Part shown: in pieces, positions 24,422-34,888 of the stretch
How the letters are laid out: the number at the start of each line of letters is the position of its first letter
How positions within the stretch are numbered: the first letter of the stretch is position 1
Source of the DNA: Ceratobasidium sp. AG-K
Lineage: Eukaryota; Basidiomycota; Agaricomycetes; Cantharellales; Ceratobasidiaceae
Assembly (NCBI GenBank): GCA_037039685.1
Contig: JAWNGF010000005.1
Span: forward strand, 1,364,001-1,428,000
DNA: 64,000 nt
Direction of reading: 5' to 3'
The notes under the pieces: generated by a model
The model's database searches: none
What the model was told of the DNA's origin: nothing
The model's input: only the letters and a program-made list of their open reading frames with translations
Position numbers and translations under genes: made by a program

Positions 24422-26653
24422 CTACTGGTTACGTCTGCGTCTCCTGTAACGCATCGCACCCGGCGTATAAACGACAAAGGGATCGGCCGTGCGACGAGTC
24501 GATGAACCAGTGGCCCGTACCGGCTCATTGCTCGCTTCCGAGGCATGGTCCTCGCTTAGCTGAAGTACGACCAATGCATTTCCCGCTCGATGCTCTTTAT
24601 TGGAATGCCTCATCATGTTCGAGCGAGTCGTAAACGCCTTGTCGCAACCCCCGTATTCACAGCCATATGACTTGGCTAACGCACAAGGAAAGGCTAAGCG
24701 CTCAAAGCCAGGAATTTAAACTTTGGGCTTACCTCCGCCTTCGTGTTTGCACTTCATGTGGTCCCGAAGCTGGTATGGCTTGGGGTAGAACTTGGAACAC
24801 AGGGCGCAATTATATTGCCGAGCTGCCCTTCGAGGTCTTGGAGCGATTAATTGACTCGGTCGACGCCTATTAATCGCGTCTTCCCCTGGGTTGAGCGGGG
24901 ATGCAGGTGTTGGGTTCAGACCCATGATTGTGGGGGCCACCAATTGGGTAGCGTGGGCGGCGGACTGACTGGTCGGTTTCAAGGCGCTGGTGCTGGGGGC
25001 TAGGCTCCGGTCGAGACGCCTCTGCATCGAAGGCCAAGTTTGCGTCCAGATTGAACGGAAATGCCAGATGAGGGGGTTGGGTGGCTGTATGCGTAAAGAA
25101 ATCTTGCTGGGGACCATTGGCGAGTGGCTGCATAGCCGGCTGTGGCGACATGTTTGGTCCTAGGTAGGTCCCGTCGGGCAGGAAAGCCGCACCGGGTCGA
25201 CCCTCTTGAGCGAACGCGAAGGATGACGGGTGGTGCGGCATTGGATTTTCTTATGTTAGAGGTTGTAAATACAACGAGAATGCATGTTCCAAAATGCGAA
25301 CTAACCATGCATTGCCATAGGGTTTGATGGGGCGGGCGGCGCTTGTACTTGGGAAACCGCCAAGCTGAACACCATAGCAATAGCATCTTTGAAGCCCTCA
25401 CCATACGACTTGGCGTGCAGCGGCGAGTCAGTCTCGGTGCCAAGTGGAGGTGGCGGGACAGGGGGAGAATCGGACTGCCCAAGGGGTGAATGGCTGGTGG
25501 GATCGTAAAGTGGCTCTGTCAAGACGTCTGGTACCCGATCGAACGGTCCGAACGGATCTTCAAGGATCGAGTGTGATCCTTGCCCCAAGAGGGTGAATTC
25601 TTCAAAGCCTGGGCCTTGACCCGATCCGAAATCGCCACCTATGTCTCCCAGGGGTGCGTTTGGACTTCCAAGCGTCTGGCTCAAGTCGGGCAAGTAGGCA
25701 GATCCCCAAGAGTTGAATCCTCCTGTGTCACGACTGAGAGAATAATGAAATAGTATGGACCCCAGGGCTAGCCGCTTCCAAACCCTTCGTGGGTGCGAAT
25801 ACGCCGTGGTAGAGCGGTTCGTAGGCACGTCAGTGGAAATACCAAGCGGCTGGCAGTCGCGATTTCGGAAATTTCGTAATATTCTTGAATACCTTATTAT
25901 CACTTGAATGGCTTTCAGTAAACTATCCACAGGCTCCGACCGAAGGTACTGAACCAGCAGGTCGGGAAGGACCATTATGCCTGGAGGTCGAGCAGGGATC
26001 GATTGTTTGGAAAATCCCTCATGATCAGAGGCAAGGTCGCTCGAGCCTTTGGCAAACTGTTCCAAGTCGCCCTCATCACACTTAGAATCTGCAGCCGAAT
26101 GGTGGGAGACAGGGGCCGGCGTGTCGGTTATATTCCCTACCCCGGGTCTGATTGCAATATCAGAGAGTGCTTGGGCAAGGAGATAGTCCGCTTACATATT
26201 AAATTTAGGTTCTTTAGGATTATCTTCTTCTATTTTAATTTTTGCGAGTTTCTCAGAGGGCGGTTGGGTCGTGGGAGCCTGTGGATGCCCCGTTATGGCT
26301 ACAGAAACCAAGGGTTCGCAGACTCGGCCGATTCGCTGAGTTCCACAGGAACTTCCGGTGTTGTTGAGCTGTTGATCCTTACCAACGTCGGACTTGGGCC
26401 CCTGGTACTTGAGATTCATATTTGCTGTCGAACCGGGGAACCCTCTGTCTGAGTACGGCGGGGGAGCACAAATAGTGGGTTGAGCACCAACATAGTGGGA
26501 CCTAGGTGGCGATGCTCGGTTTACGACATTCACCAAATCGAATCTAGACCTGCTCCCGCTGCGAGAGGGAGGAGATGGCGAGCTGAGATGTATACAAGAG
26601 CCATACTTGTCAGGGAGGCGGCAGTCAAACGGTTTGATATCTGCACCAAGCAA
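24422..26653 (-). pseudogene. C2H2 zinc-finger protein, unit ZF-G (frame break before the fingers)
   Basis: Upstream exon 26192-26653 is disordered and ends with an acidic psi-K-x-E site (IKIEED). A 48-bp GTAAGC..AATCAG intron joins it in frame to the exon running down to about 25307, which holds RLALGSILFHYSLSRDTGG, a GSGQGPG motif and YGEGFKDAIAMVF. A second intron (GTTAGT..ACATAAG) leads to the linker exon. This frame stops at 24870, whereas finger 1 (C-x2-C, helix KPYQLRD) is read in a different frame that is open from about 25117. A one-base indel or an unrecognised intron must lie between 24.9 and 25.1 kb. Finger 2 (C-x4-C, helix TRSNMMR) and the tail ending RYRRRRRNQ are intact in the last exon. 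Confidence 0.65.
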
Positions 26654-27740
26654 ATGAGCGCGACAAGATCCCGTGCTTTGGCCATAGACTGACCATGCGA
26701 TAGTTTTCGGTTACTCGTTAGCATTGCAGCAAGCTTCACTGGCGGAGCCCTAGGAATATGGGGTTTGATGCCAGCCACAGCAGCAGCTTGGCGCACCGAC
26801 AATCAGGAGATACGACTAACTATGCAATTTTAAAACATACCGTAGCTAACATACGTTTGGCTTGTCTTCTTTTCATTGGGGTGTGTAAAGAAAGCGGGCG
26901 GAGCCGGCAAACGCTCAGACGGTGGATTGCACCGCCCCATGAAGCTCGCCCCGTTGTGTAAGGTTGTTCGACAAGATTCGACGAAGAAAGGAAACCGGTG
27001 AACGGAGGCCCAGTAGTCAGTGATCTCCGTGCTTCAGCACGGTCGGTCGAGGCACGGCGGAGCGAGTTTATATACCAGCAGCAAACTCGGGCGCACATCT
27101 TCGCCACTCAGCTGACCTCTCCCAACTTAGGATACTGGCGTAGGATTGGCTAGGGAGGGATCATCCAAAACGAGTATATCAGAGGGAATTGCCCGGTCAT
27201 GGACGCTCAAAGGAAAGGTTATTCGTGTCACATGCCAGACTCGGCGCACAAGACATCATTCATCGCTCCTTATCTTTGACAGCATCGCGGATATTGAGAA
27301 TGGGCGAGAGCCATTGGCGAATTTAGCAGCTTTCCAAGATAATTGTGTGGATTCCAAATGTAAGGTCATGGAGATGTAAGGTAGTAGAATTTCAAATAGC
27401 GGGCAATCAGCCAAATCATGATTTGCTCCCGGCAATGGCTCCGGAAGCTATGGAGTTCCCCAAGAGAGCTCGGAGCGGGTTTTGTTTTTATTGAGGGTCC
27501 ATGGTATCACGATGTATTCACGTAGTGGGAACTAGTTAGAGAAGTTTTATAACGTTTTGACATATTCGCACATGCGTAGAGTCATGGCACCCGGGCGTTA
27601 TGGTCGCACAGACAGTTGAAGAAGTAATAGGCATAGACTGGCTGAAATTGTGTCCACTGGCGAGCAGCAACGAAACATAATCTTCGTATTGACGAGTCAA
27701 CCGCTCGAACGTTGACTTTGCCCAGGCCGCTCTTACCATC
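26654..27740. other. Spacer upstream of ZF-G
   Basis: About 1.1 kb with no recognisable gene. The first ZF-G exon and start codon may lie near 26.65-26.8 kb but cannot be fixed. No repeat or RNA gene seen. Confidence 0.3.
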
Positions 27741-29445
27741 TTATTCAATGCTCTCCCAGAGTCTACTTGATATCCCTTCTCCGACTGCGTGCTTTATCCT
27801 AATATGCTTCCTCAGATTGGAACGAGTACTGAATGTTCTATCGCATTCTCCAAAGTCACAGGCATACAATTTATCTGAGAGTAAATGGATAGTGAGCGGT
27901 GGAACGAGACAAAACGACTTGACACCTACCTCCGCGAAGATGTTTGGACTGCATATGGTCTTCAAGTAGGTAAGGCTTACGGAAAGAACGGTCACACATC
28001 GAGCATTTATGTCGTTGATCGTCTTTTCCTCGAGAACCTGGAGAGGGCATCGACTCTGGCTGAAGTACCTCAGTCGGGGAAAGCGGTGGATTGTGTCGGA
28101 CTGTTTGTATTTGGGGGGCCGAAGTAGAGGCGATGTCTCTGGGGACTATTGATCTGGTACCGTCTGGTGTGGGGTTGCAGTTTCGTAACGTTTGGACATC
28201 GTGGTTCTGGCCAAAATCCCGAATATCCCAGCCCTGTTCCGGACGATCCGCTCGCAAGTTGACGGTCGAGCTCACGCGGCCGGGAAGAGTGTTACGGTAA
28301 GAGGGTTCGAGTTCGATGCTGGCCGCGAGGTATGGCGGGACGCTATGAGTAACGGGAGAAACGATTGGCGCATATAGTCGAGGTCCGGCCTCGTTGGGCG
28401 CACAGGAAGACATGGTTGTTGGATCGGCAATCAAGGAAGTGGGATTGCTTTGCCGGCATTGTGACTGCGGTAGCATAGGCAATGCTGGGGGAGGGTGCAA
28501 GTTAATTTCTTCGGCTACACGAGATAACATGAATTAGCACAGCGTAAATATATGGGAATGCAACTAACTATGTGCTACTGCCGATCCAGGCTGAACGGAA
28601 GACGGATGGGCTCCAGTTGGACAACACAATTCGGAGAGGGCGTATTTAATACCGTCCAAGAATCCGTTAGAGTACGTCTGCCGAAGTAGCCCATCGAAAT
28701 CAAGAGGAGGAGGGGGGTTCGGGGCAAACTCGGGTTGCCCAGGAGTGGAGCCACTAGCGTGAGCATTGTAAGGAGCTGCGGATAAAACGCTCCAGAAATG
28801 TTTAAGCGCCTCGGAAACATCCCGAGGATCTACGTTTATTTCCTGTCCCGGGATGCAAGACGATTCCAGACCGGGGCCCTGTCCGGACCAGATACCAGCG
28901 CCGTTTCCCTGAGGTGGGCGGGTGTTGCTGGGCGTTTGGCCTGAGCCGGACGCATAACTGAACCCTTGGAAGCCAGACAGGCCTGGATCACGGCTGAGTG
29001 TATAGAGGCAAAGCAATCCAAGTGCTGATGCGGCTTGAAACCTTTGAATCCGTTGCCGCTTGGTGAAAGCGGGAACGCGAGTCAGCAACTTGGTGAGGAG
29101 TCTGGTCGGGGTGGGTCGGTGGTATTTGGTAGGAATCCGCACTTTGGCTACACGGTTCATCGTCACTATCGCCGCCTTCATCAATCTATCCATAATTTTC
29201 GAGTACGGACGTCGGATGGAGGTGCTAGGACAGATTACCGAATCAAACACGATCTGGTGAGTCTTTTGCTTGGTGAATTCCATAAAGCTCGACGAAGCCA
29301 GGTGTCTGAATATGTTGTTGATGTCCATCGAGCCCGCCTGGTCTGTCTCGAGGGCAGAGTGGCAAGTAATGTAGGGTGCCAGCGTGCCGGGGTCCAGGTC
29401 ACATACTTTAGCCCTAATCATAGCGTTAGAAAAATTGTTGACCAT
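27741..29445 (-). CDS. C2H2 zinc-finger protein, unit ZF-H (intact, 531 aa)
   Basis: Three exons join in frame from the ATG at 29443-29445: 28569-29445, 27930-28514 and 27741-27874, with GT..AG introns of 54 and 55 bp. The first exon contains a basic region, the family segment ALGLLCLYTLSRDPG followed by SGSGQTP and WSGQGPG motifs, and the helix YSNGFLDGIKYALSE. Finger 1 (about 463-484) is C-x2-C-x12-H-x4-H. Finger 2 (about 493-516) is C-x4-C with the helix TRSNLRK. The C-terminal tail is short and, unlike most units, not basic. Its ATG lies only 19 bp beyond the stop codon of ZF-I on the same strand, leaving no room for a separate promoter. The long disordered N-terminus of ZF-C and ZF-G is absent, so ZF-H may be 5'-truncated or transcribed together with ZF-I. 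Confidence 0.75.
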
Positions 29446-29464
29446 CGGTAAAACTGATCTGTCC

Positions 29465-30879
29465 TCACATTTCGAAACCGTTTTTGCCGCCTGCAGTTGT
29501 GCGTTTCAGCTTCACCGGACGGAATGTACGAACCCCAAGTGATGGCCTCGGGGTGTTTCTGGGTGCTGCAGGTTTCGAGCTAGCGCTGCGAGCCAAGGCG
29601 TGTGTAGTATAATCAATCCGCTGAGTATGTGCCGGATCATTACGAGAAACTATCGCACGAGGCACAAGCTCGGACGTGCGGAGCCTCTGTCCATTCTCGA
29701 AACGGGTAGACTCGCGTACAGCTCGTGAGCCCGAGTCGATAGAACTAGTAGGAGCCGGTGGTCCATAAGTAACGAGCTGCAACGAAGCTCCTTTCTGGAC
29801 GGGTTCGTCATCCTCCTCCTCATCAATAGGCATGGACGAATCTATAGAATTTGGTGCGTCAACGAGGCCCCCAGCGTCCTCCAGAGAATGGACCTCGGAT
29901 TCTATAGAGTGCTGCATCTTGCTGGCGCTTTCCATCGGCCTTGGCGTGGGTTGCACATCAATCGTCCTCCGGTGCTTCTGATCATAGTGCCTCCTCAGGT
30001 TCGAGCGAGTCGTGAATGCTAATCCACACTCGGCAAAGTCGCAGAGATGTGATTTTTCTAGAGGAAATAGGAACGATAAGTAAACGCGCTAAGAGACTGG
30101 ATCCTGGACTCGCCTCGATTCTGCTGGTGGGAAGCCATGTGATCCCTAAGTAGATACGGCCGACGATAGAGCTGACCACAAATATTACAAGCATGCTTCT
30201 GACGTTTGTTCCTTGTTGGCTTGGATAACATATTCGGACCCTGCTCCAGTTCAGGGGGAACTATGGGAGTGGATGTCGATACGACATTCGTGGCGTGGGC
30301 CGAACTACTCTCTTCCAAATCTGTGTCGTGCACAATGGATCCACAAATGGAGGAACGGGGATATCGAATTGGTGGCTGATGTACGGAGGACGCCTGATCG
30401 CCTATTGTCGAATTGCTGTTGGCGCTCAACGAGCGCGTCCGAGATGAAATTCTAGTTATCGTATCAGTGGACATGGGACAAAGTTCCATTAGAATGCCGT
30501 CAAGAAATTCCATCTCTCCCGTCCCGTTAATAAACGCGTCAAACGATACGCCGATTGACCGCGAGGGTGACGAAGAGTTGGTTGGTTTATTGCGAGAATC
30601 CGACCTTGCTGGCGAAACTAGATGTCGGTTCCCTCGGCCTGTGCGAGTTGAATACTGAGGGATGGGATCGGAGGACCGGTATGCGGGTGCGGACGCTGGG
30701 GATTTGTTCCGTATCACTAGATCGGCCTGCGCCGAAGGCGTCGTAGGGAAGGCGAGCTCGGTGCAATCAAAGGACTTTGAAGGATTTAATTTTGAGGGGA
30801 TGAGTTCAGGGGGCACGAATTCAGCCCCGTAGTTTGCGAAATAACAAGGATCAGCGCCGTCCAGCGCGTCGATGCCCAT
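29465..30879 (-). CDS. C2H2 zinc-finger protein, unit ZF-I (intact, 452 aa)
   Basis: Two coding exons, 30114-30879 and 29465-30057, join in frame across a 56-bp intron with a GC donor (AG|GCGAGT..CTCTAG). The ATG at 30877-30879 is the first one after an in-frame stop that lies across a likely 5' untranslated intron (30883-30948, GTAAGA..TGCTAACAG..TGCAG). Finger 1 (about 231-251) is C-x2-C-x12-H-x3-H and finger 2 (about 261-284) is C-x4-C-x12-H-x4-H with the helix TRSNLRR. After the fingers comes a tail of about 168 residues, far longer than in other units, with an acidic DEEEDDE patch and a basic end. The N-terminal 230 residues do not match the SRDPG/GQGPG segment, so this unit is an outlier kept with the family by its fingers and linker intron. 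Confidence 0.8.
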
Positions 30880-30882
30880 GAT

Positions 30883-32018
30883 CTGCACAGGACCGAGAGA
30901 CTGTTAGCAATTATTCTCGTCAAGCTGTCGCTGACACTCGAAATCTTACCACTCCTGATTCGCCAGTATTGGTTATTTATTGCTGAGATTATTGAAGTCA
31001 GAGATGGGAGACGATGGTGGGGGTGCTACCGCCGGCGACTGAAGGGTTTTATGCTGGCGTAATATCATTCCTGGTTCTGTTCGTTACCGCCCAAGTTCTC
31101 TTTTGGCCAGCCTGGGAACGGTGAGGTGCGGACCAACGGGGAAGCGGTATGTATTGACATGGAGTGGCAGTGTGGTTGGAGGAGTGGCCTGAGAAAAGAA
31201 GGGTGTCAAAGCGCCACAGGGACTGACAGCGGCAAGAAATTGCCGATCGTGAATACATACGCAGGGTTTGATGTCATTTTGCATCTCACTGTGAAGAGTA
31301 GGACTCGATATCACTGTCCTTACAGAGTCATAAGGAGAGCACGAGCTCTCGTAAACTACAACAGTAATAAATTCACGTCTGCACGAAAATATACTTCGGC
31401 TTGTCACCAGTTTACTAATCCGAAACTTGTAATCGTTGCTCAACTGGATCAATCAATCGTACTCTGTTCTCGAGAAGATGATCGACTACTTCCAGCCTGT
31501 CCACCCTTTGCTTCTTGATCCCCCTCGTCAAACAACAACATGTTTTGAGTCCAGCAACTGAGGTGATGCCGCCTCCCCGAGAGTAAGAACATATCCACGA
31601 CACCGTTGAGCAATATACAGTACCACTTTATGACTGGAAAGGAAATCCTTGACGGTGTACGACACCGCAACATAGATTCCCCAGCCTGGACAGCAAGCTC
31701 AAATGCAGCTTAACCCAGATCGTTGCTACCGTACTGGTTCTTACAGTATGGTGTATATTCGAGCTTCGTTGCTCACTCGACCGTTTACGGTGACCCAAAG
31801 GACAAGTCGTCTTCGGGTTTCAGCGGCGCGTTTCAGCTTCATATGTACTAAGGTTCTCATAATGGGAATGTACAAGCGGCTGCCTGCGTAGAAGCTGTAG
31901 CTAGAAAAGCGTAGAAAAAGGTTGAGAGGGATTGATGGAAACAAGCCACTTGGTTGAAACAGCAATCAGATGCTCAAAATCGTAGTCTACTCCCCACGTT
32001 TTGGCCTCTGATGGCGCG
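30883..32018. other. ZF-I 5' leader and spacer
   Basis: An apparent 5' untranslated intron of ZF-I occupies 30883-30948. The rest, up to the ZF-J end at 32019, has no recognised gene, repeat or RNA. Confidence 0.35.
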
Positions 32019-33040
32019 TCACACCTGGCGTATAAAAGACAAAGAAAAGAAATTTGCAACGCGGTGAGTCGATGGGCTGGTAAGCTGTCCTGGCTCAATG
32101 CTAACTTCCAGCGTGCGTCCTTCACTACCGTACGGTGTAATCGACGCCTTTCCTCCCCGATGGTCCGTCTTGAAATGCCTCCTCATGTTAGAGCGAGTAC
32201 TAAACTTCCTAGTACACCCTCCAAACCCAGAAGAGTGTGGTTTATCTATGGCAGGTGGATGAGCGTTCTATGTGTGAGATAATAATGTTTGTACGTACCT
32301 CCAGTAGTATGTTTGGACTGGATGTGATCCCAAAGTTGGTACGGCTTACGGTAGGGCTTGTCGCACGTGGGGCAGTTATGTAGTCCACCGTTTGTGAATT
32401 GTGAGGGTTGGGTGGTTGCCAAACCTGGCTGAGACATGTCGCGCATGCAAGCATGGGGACTGGTATGATCTGGGGTTTTGGCAGAACATGGCCTCATCGG
32501 TTGAATAGGCAGACGCAATTGTGGTTCAGTGTCGTGCCCAAGTGCAGGCGGCCGACCAACACCCCCATCTAACGCGAGCTCCATCCCACCGTAGACGCCC
32601 TCGAGGTAGAATTTATTGCAGACTGATCCTTGATGGGATGAATTTGACTCTAGTGGAGGACGCAGTATTGGTGCACGGCCGGAATGACGAGGGGGTGGGA
32701 GGCCGATGGGGTCATAGAGCGTTGTCGCCGGAGCACCAGGCCCTCGTCCATGGTACCCAGACTGTCCATCGGTGTTCGCGCCTGCCTCCGATCCCATGAG
32801 AGCCGATACCCCTTAGCTAGAGTCATTGCCTAACCAAGTATCGTCCACGTCGCCTCGAGGTGGCTGTATGCCCCTGCACGCTTGGCTCGAATTGTTTGAA
32901 TGGCATAATCCCGAATAGCTGGACGAGCCCGTGTCCCAACTAAGAGCGCATATAAAGGGTACTGCCATACTACACATATTTTCACTCATTTTCAGGGGTT
33001 GGTACATAGCGAAGAAATTTGTTAGTAGCACTGGAACCAT
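32019..33040 (-). pseudogene. C2H2 zinc-finger protein, unit ZF-J (decayed)
   Basis: Three separate lesions are visible. First, the family segment (ICALSWDTG and following) is cut by an in-frame TAA at 32813-32815, after which the same frame continues into the linker exon. Second, finger 2 reads S-x4-C-x12-H-x4-H, so the first zinc-binding cysteine has become serine (TCT). Third, the conserved C-terminal tail (FVFYTPG, as in ZF-G FVVYTPG) is present but in another frame from finger 2, so a frameshift lies between them. Finger 1 (C-x2-C, helix KPYQLWD) and the intron between the fingers (GTACGT..CCATAG) are intact. The linker exon keeps a worn FYLEGVYGGMELAL helix. Nearest relatives are ZF-G and ZF-O. 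Upstream sequence to 33.24 kb may be further decayed exon. Confidence 0.7.
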
Positions 33041-34888
33041 AATTGGGGGGAAGCGGCCATTTCCATGATTAGCATATAAATCATTGACGACAGTGTCATC
33101 CCTTGAGTCGTCTTCATTAAAAATCCGGGAGAGAACATCTGCGATGGAGGTTGGTGAAGATCTAGCTGCTTAGCGCATTCAATTGCGCCGGCTGAGCATC
33201 GATAGTTTGAGTCCACACTGGTACTACCTATGATCATGGCCGAGTCGGTTATGTCAGGACTGAAGCTCAGGGTAGGGCTGCGACGAGTAACAACTAGAGC
33301 ATTTATGCTCTTATTTTTTTCTTGAGATCTAGGTATGAGGTTAAAAGTTGCGTGTAGTTGAGGGAATGTATGCTTACATTTCGTATTCGATTCTGCGGAG
33401 ACATTGATTGCCTACCACCGTATTGAGACGCTCCGTACCTGTGCTGTCTGTTTTGACGATACATGCCTGGGAGTCCGGTACCGTGATTATATTAACCACA
33501 GGCTGTCTCAGAGAGGGCGCAATAGATATAGAAAAAAATGCACCCTCCACTCGATCAAATTGCTAGGTTCTATGGTGAGGTTGAATCGTGGTGAACGGCT
33601 GGACCGTACTCACACCGCAACTAAAACTTTGGTTATCAGCGATGTCCCCTGTCGTTGAATTTGCGTTAGTATCTTGTCGGGGCTGCCTGGTGTCGTCTAC
33701 CGAGAGAGGATTTTGGTTTGGAGGTCGTCGTTACGCTATCCCGGCCGCGTATTGGGCTCGCAATCCGTTCCAGCGTAGTATCAGAGCCTTCCCGCCCTCT
33801 GTTTCGATCCGTTGACTCCACAGTTAGCGCCCCGTAAAACGACATTAGATAGGGGCAATTTATTTCTATTGGGGAGGAGGAGGCTTTGAGTGATCGGCCG
33901 CGTTCATATTTGAGAGCTCAAGGGCGAGCACCTACTGTTGTTTTCCAAGGTAGAACCCATCAAATCTAGAAAACACTATGGGACACAAAATCGGGATGAT
34001 TGGAACGCGACTCAAACTCGAATGTAAATTGAGAACTGAGAGGTAGTGATGCTTTGGGAATGGTAGACCGAAAGGAAGGGAGTGGGGATCCTAGGGCTGC
34101 TCGAGCATTGACTATGGACAAGGGACTTGGAAAAATGGGGCAACGGCGGGAAAACTAAACGGGCAAGCAGTTGGCCATGACTAACGTCAGAAATGGAATG
34201 GTGGACAAAGTATCAAAGGTAGGGCGCCCCTGAGCCGATGTTGCACTCAGGTTACAGAAGGAGAGCAAGCACTCGAATATCCTGGAGTGAACCATTGGCC
34301 TCAGTGGCGCGCTTTTAAGGGGGTTCTCCAAAGTAAGTCATTTGACTATTTTACTGTACTTACTGCTTACTGAAATTAAATCTGCTACATGTGCCCATAA
34401 ACCGGTCACAGCGGTTTTGTAATCGCATATATCACTTGAAGCTAAGATCTTTCAATTAAACGATTGGGACAGCCCTGAACTCAGAATTTGTCCTCACAAG
34501 CTCTCGAGCGAACAAGCGAGAGTTACCTCAAGGATGCTTTATTTGATTGGCTTTATGGGCAGCCCTACTTGAGGTGTAAGCGCAGATTGTGTGCTCCCAT
34601 TAGTAGCGAACCACAATACCTGGTAGGAGGTTCTTCTTGACTGTCGAGGAACCAGGAGAATCAGGCAACGAAGGCCACAGCTGCCTAGATCAGGTATAGA
34701 ATCTTGAACACAAAGTCACAAGGAGACATGTGTAATATTCAATACGAGTACACATAGAAGAAACGTGCGGTACTGTACAATGAAGTCATGCCACCATTCA
34801 CATCCGCATACAAATACAAAAGAACCACCTGAGCTGGTCGCAAGTTTCCAGCTTGAAACTCACGGCCAGCAGCAGGGTCATATATCTT
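33041..34888. other. Spacer between ZF-J and ZF-K
   Basis: A minus-strand frame at 33022-33237 may be decayed ZF-J exon. From 33.25 to 34.89 kb there is no coding signal I trust; the last 150 bp or so should be the ZF-K 3' untranslated region. Confidence 0.35.
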
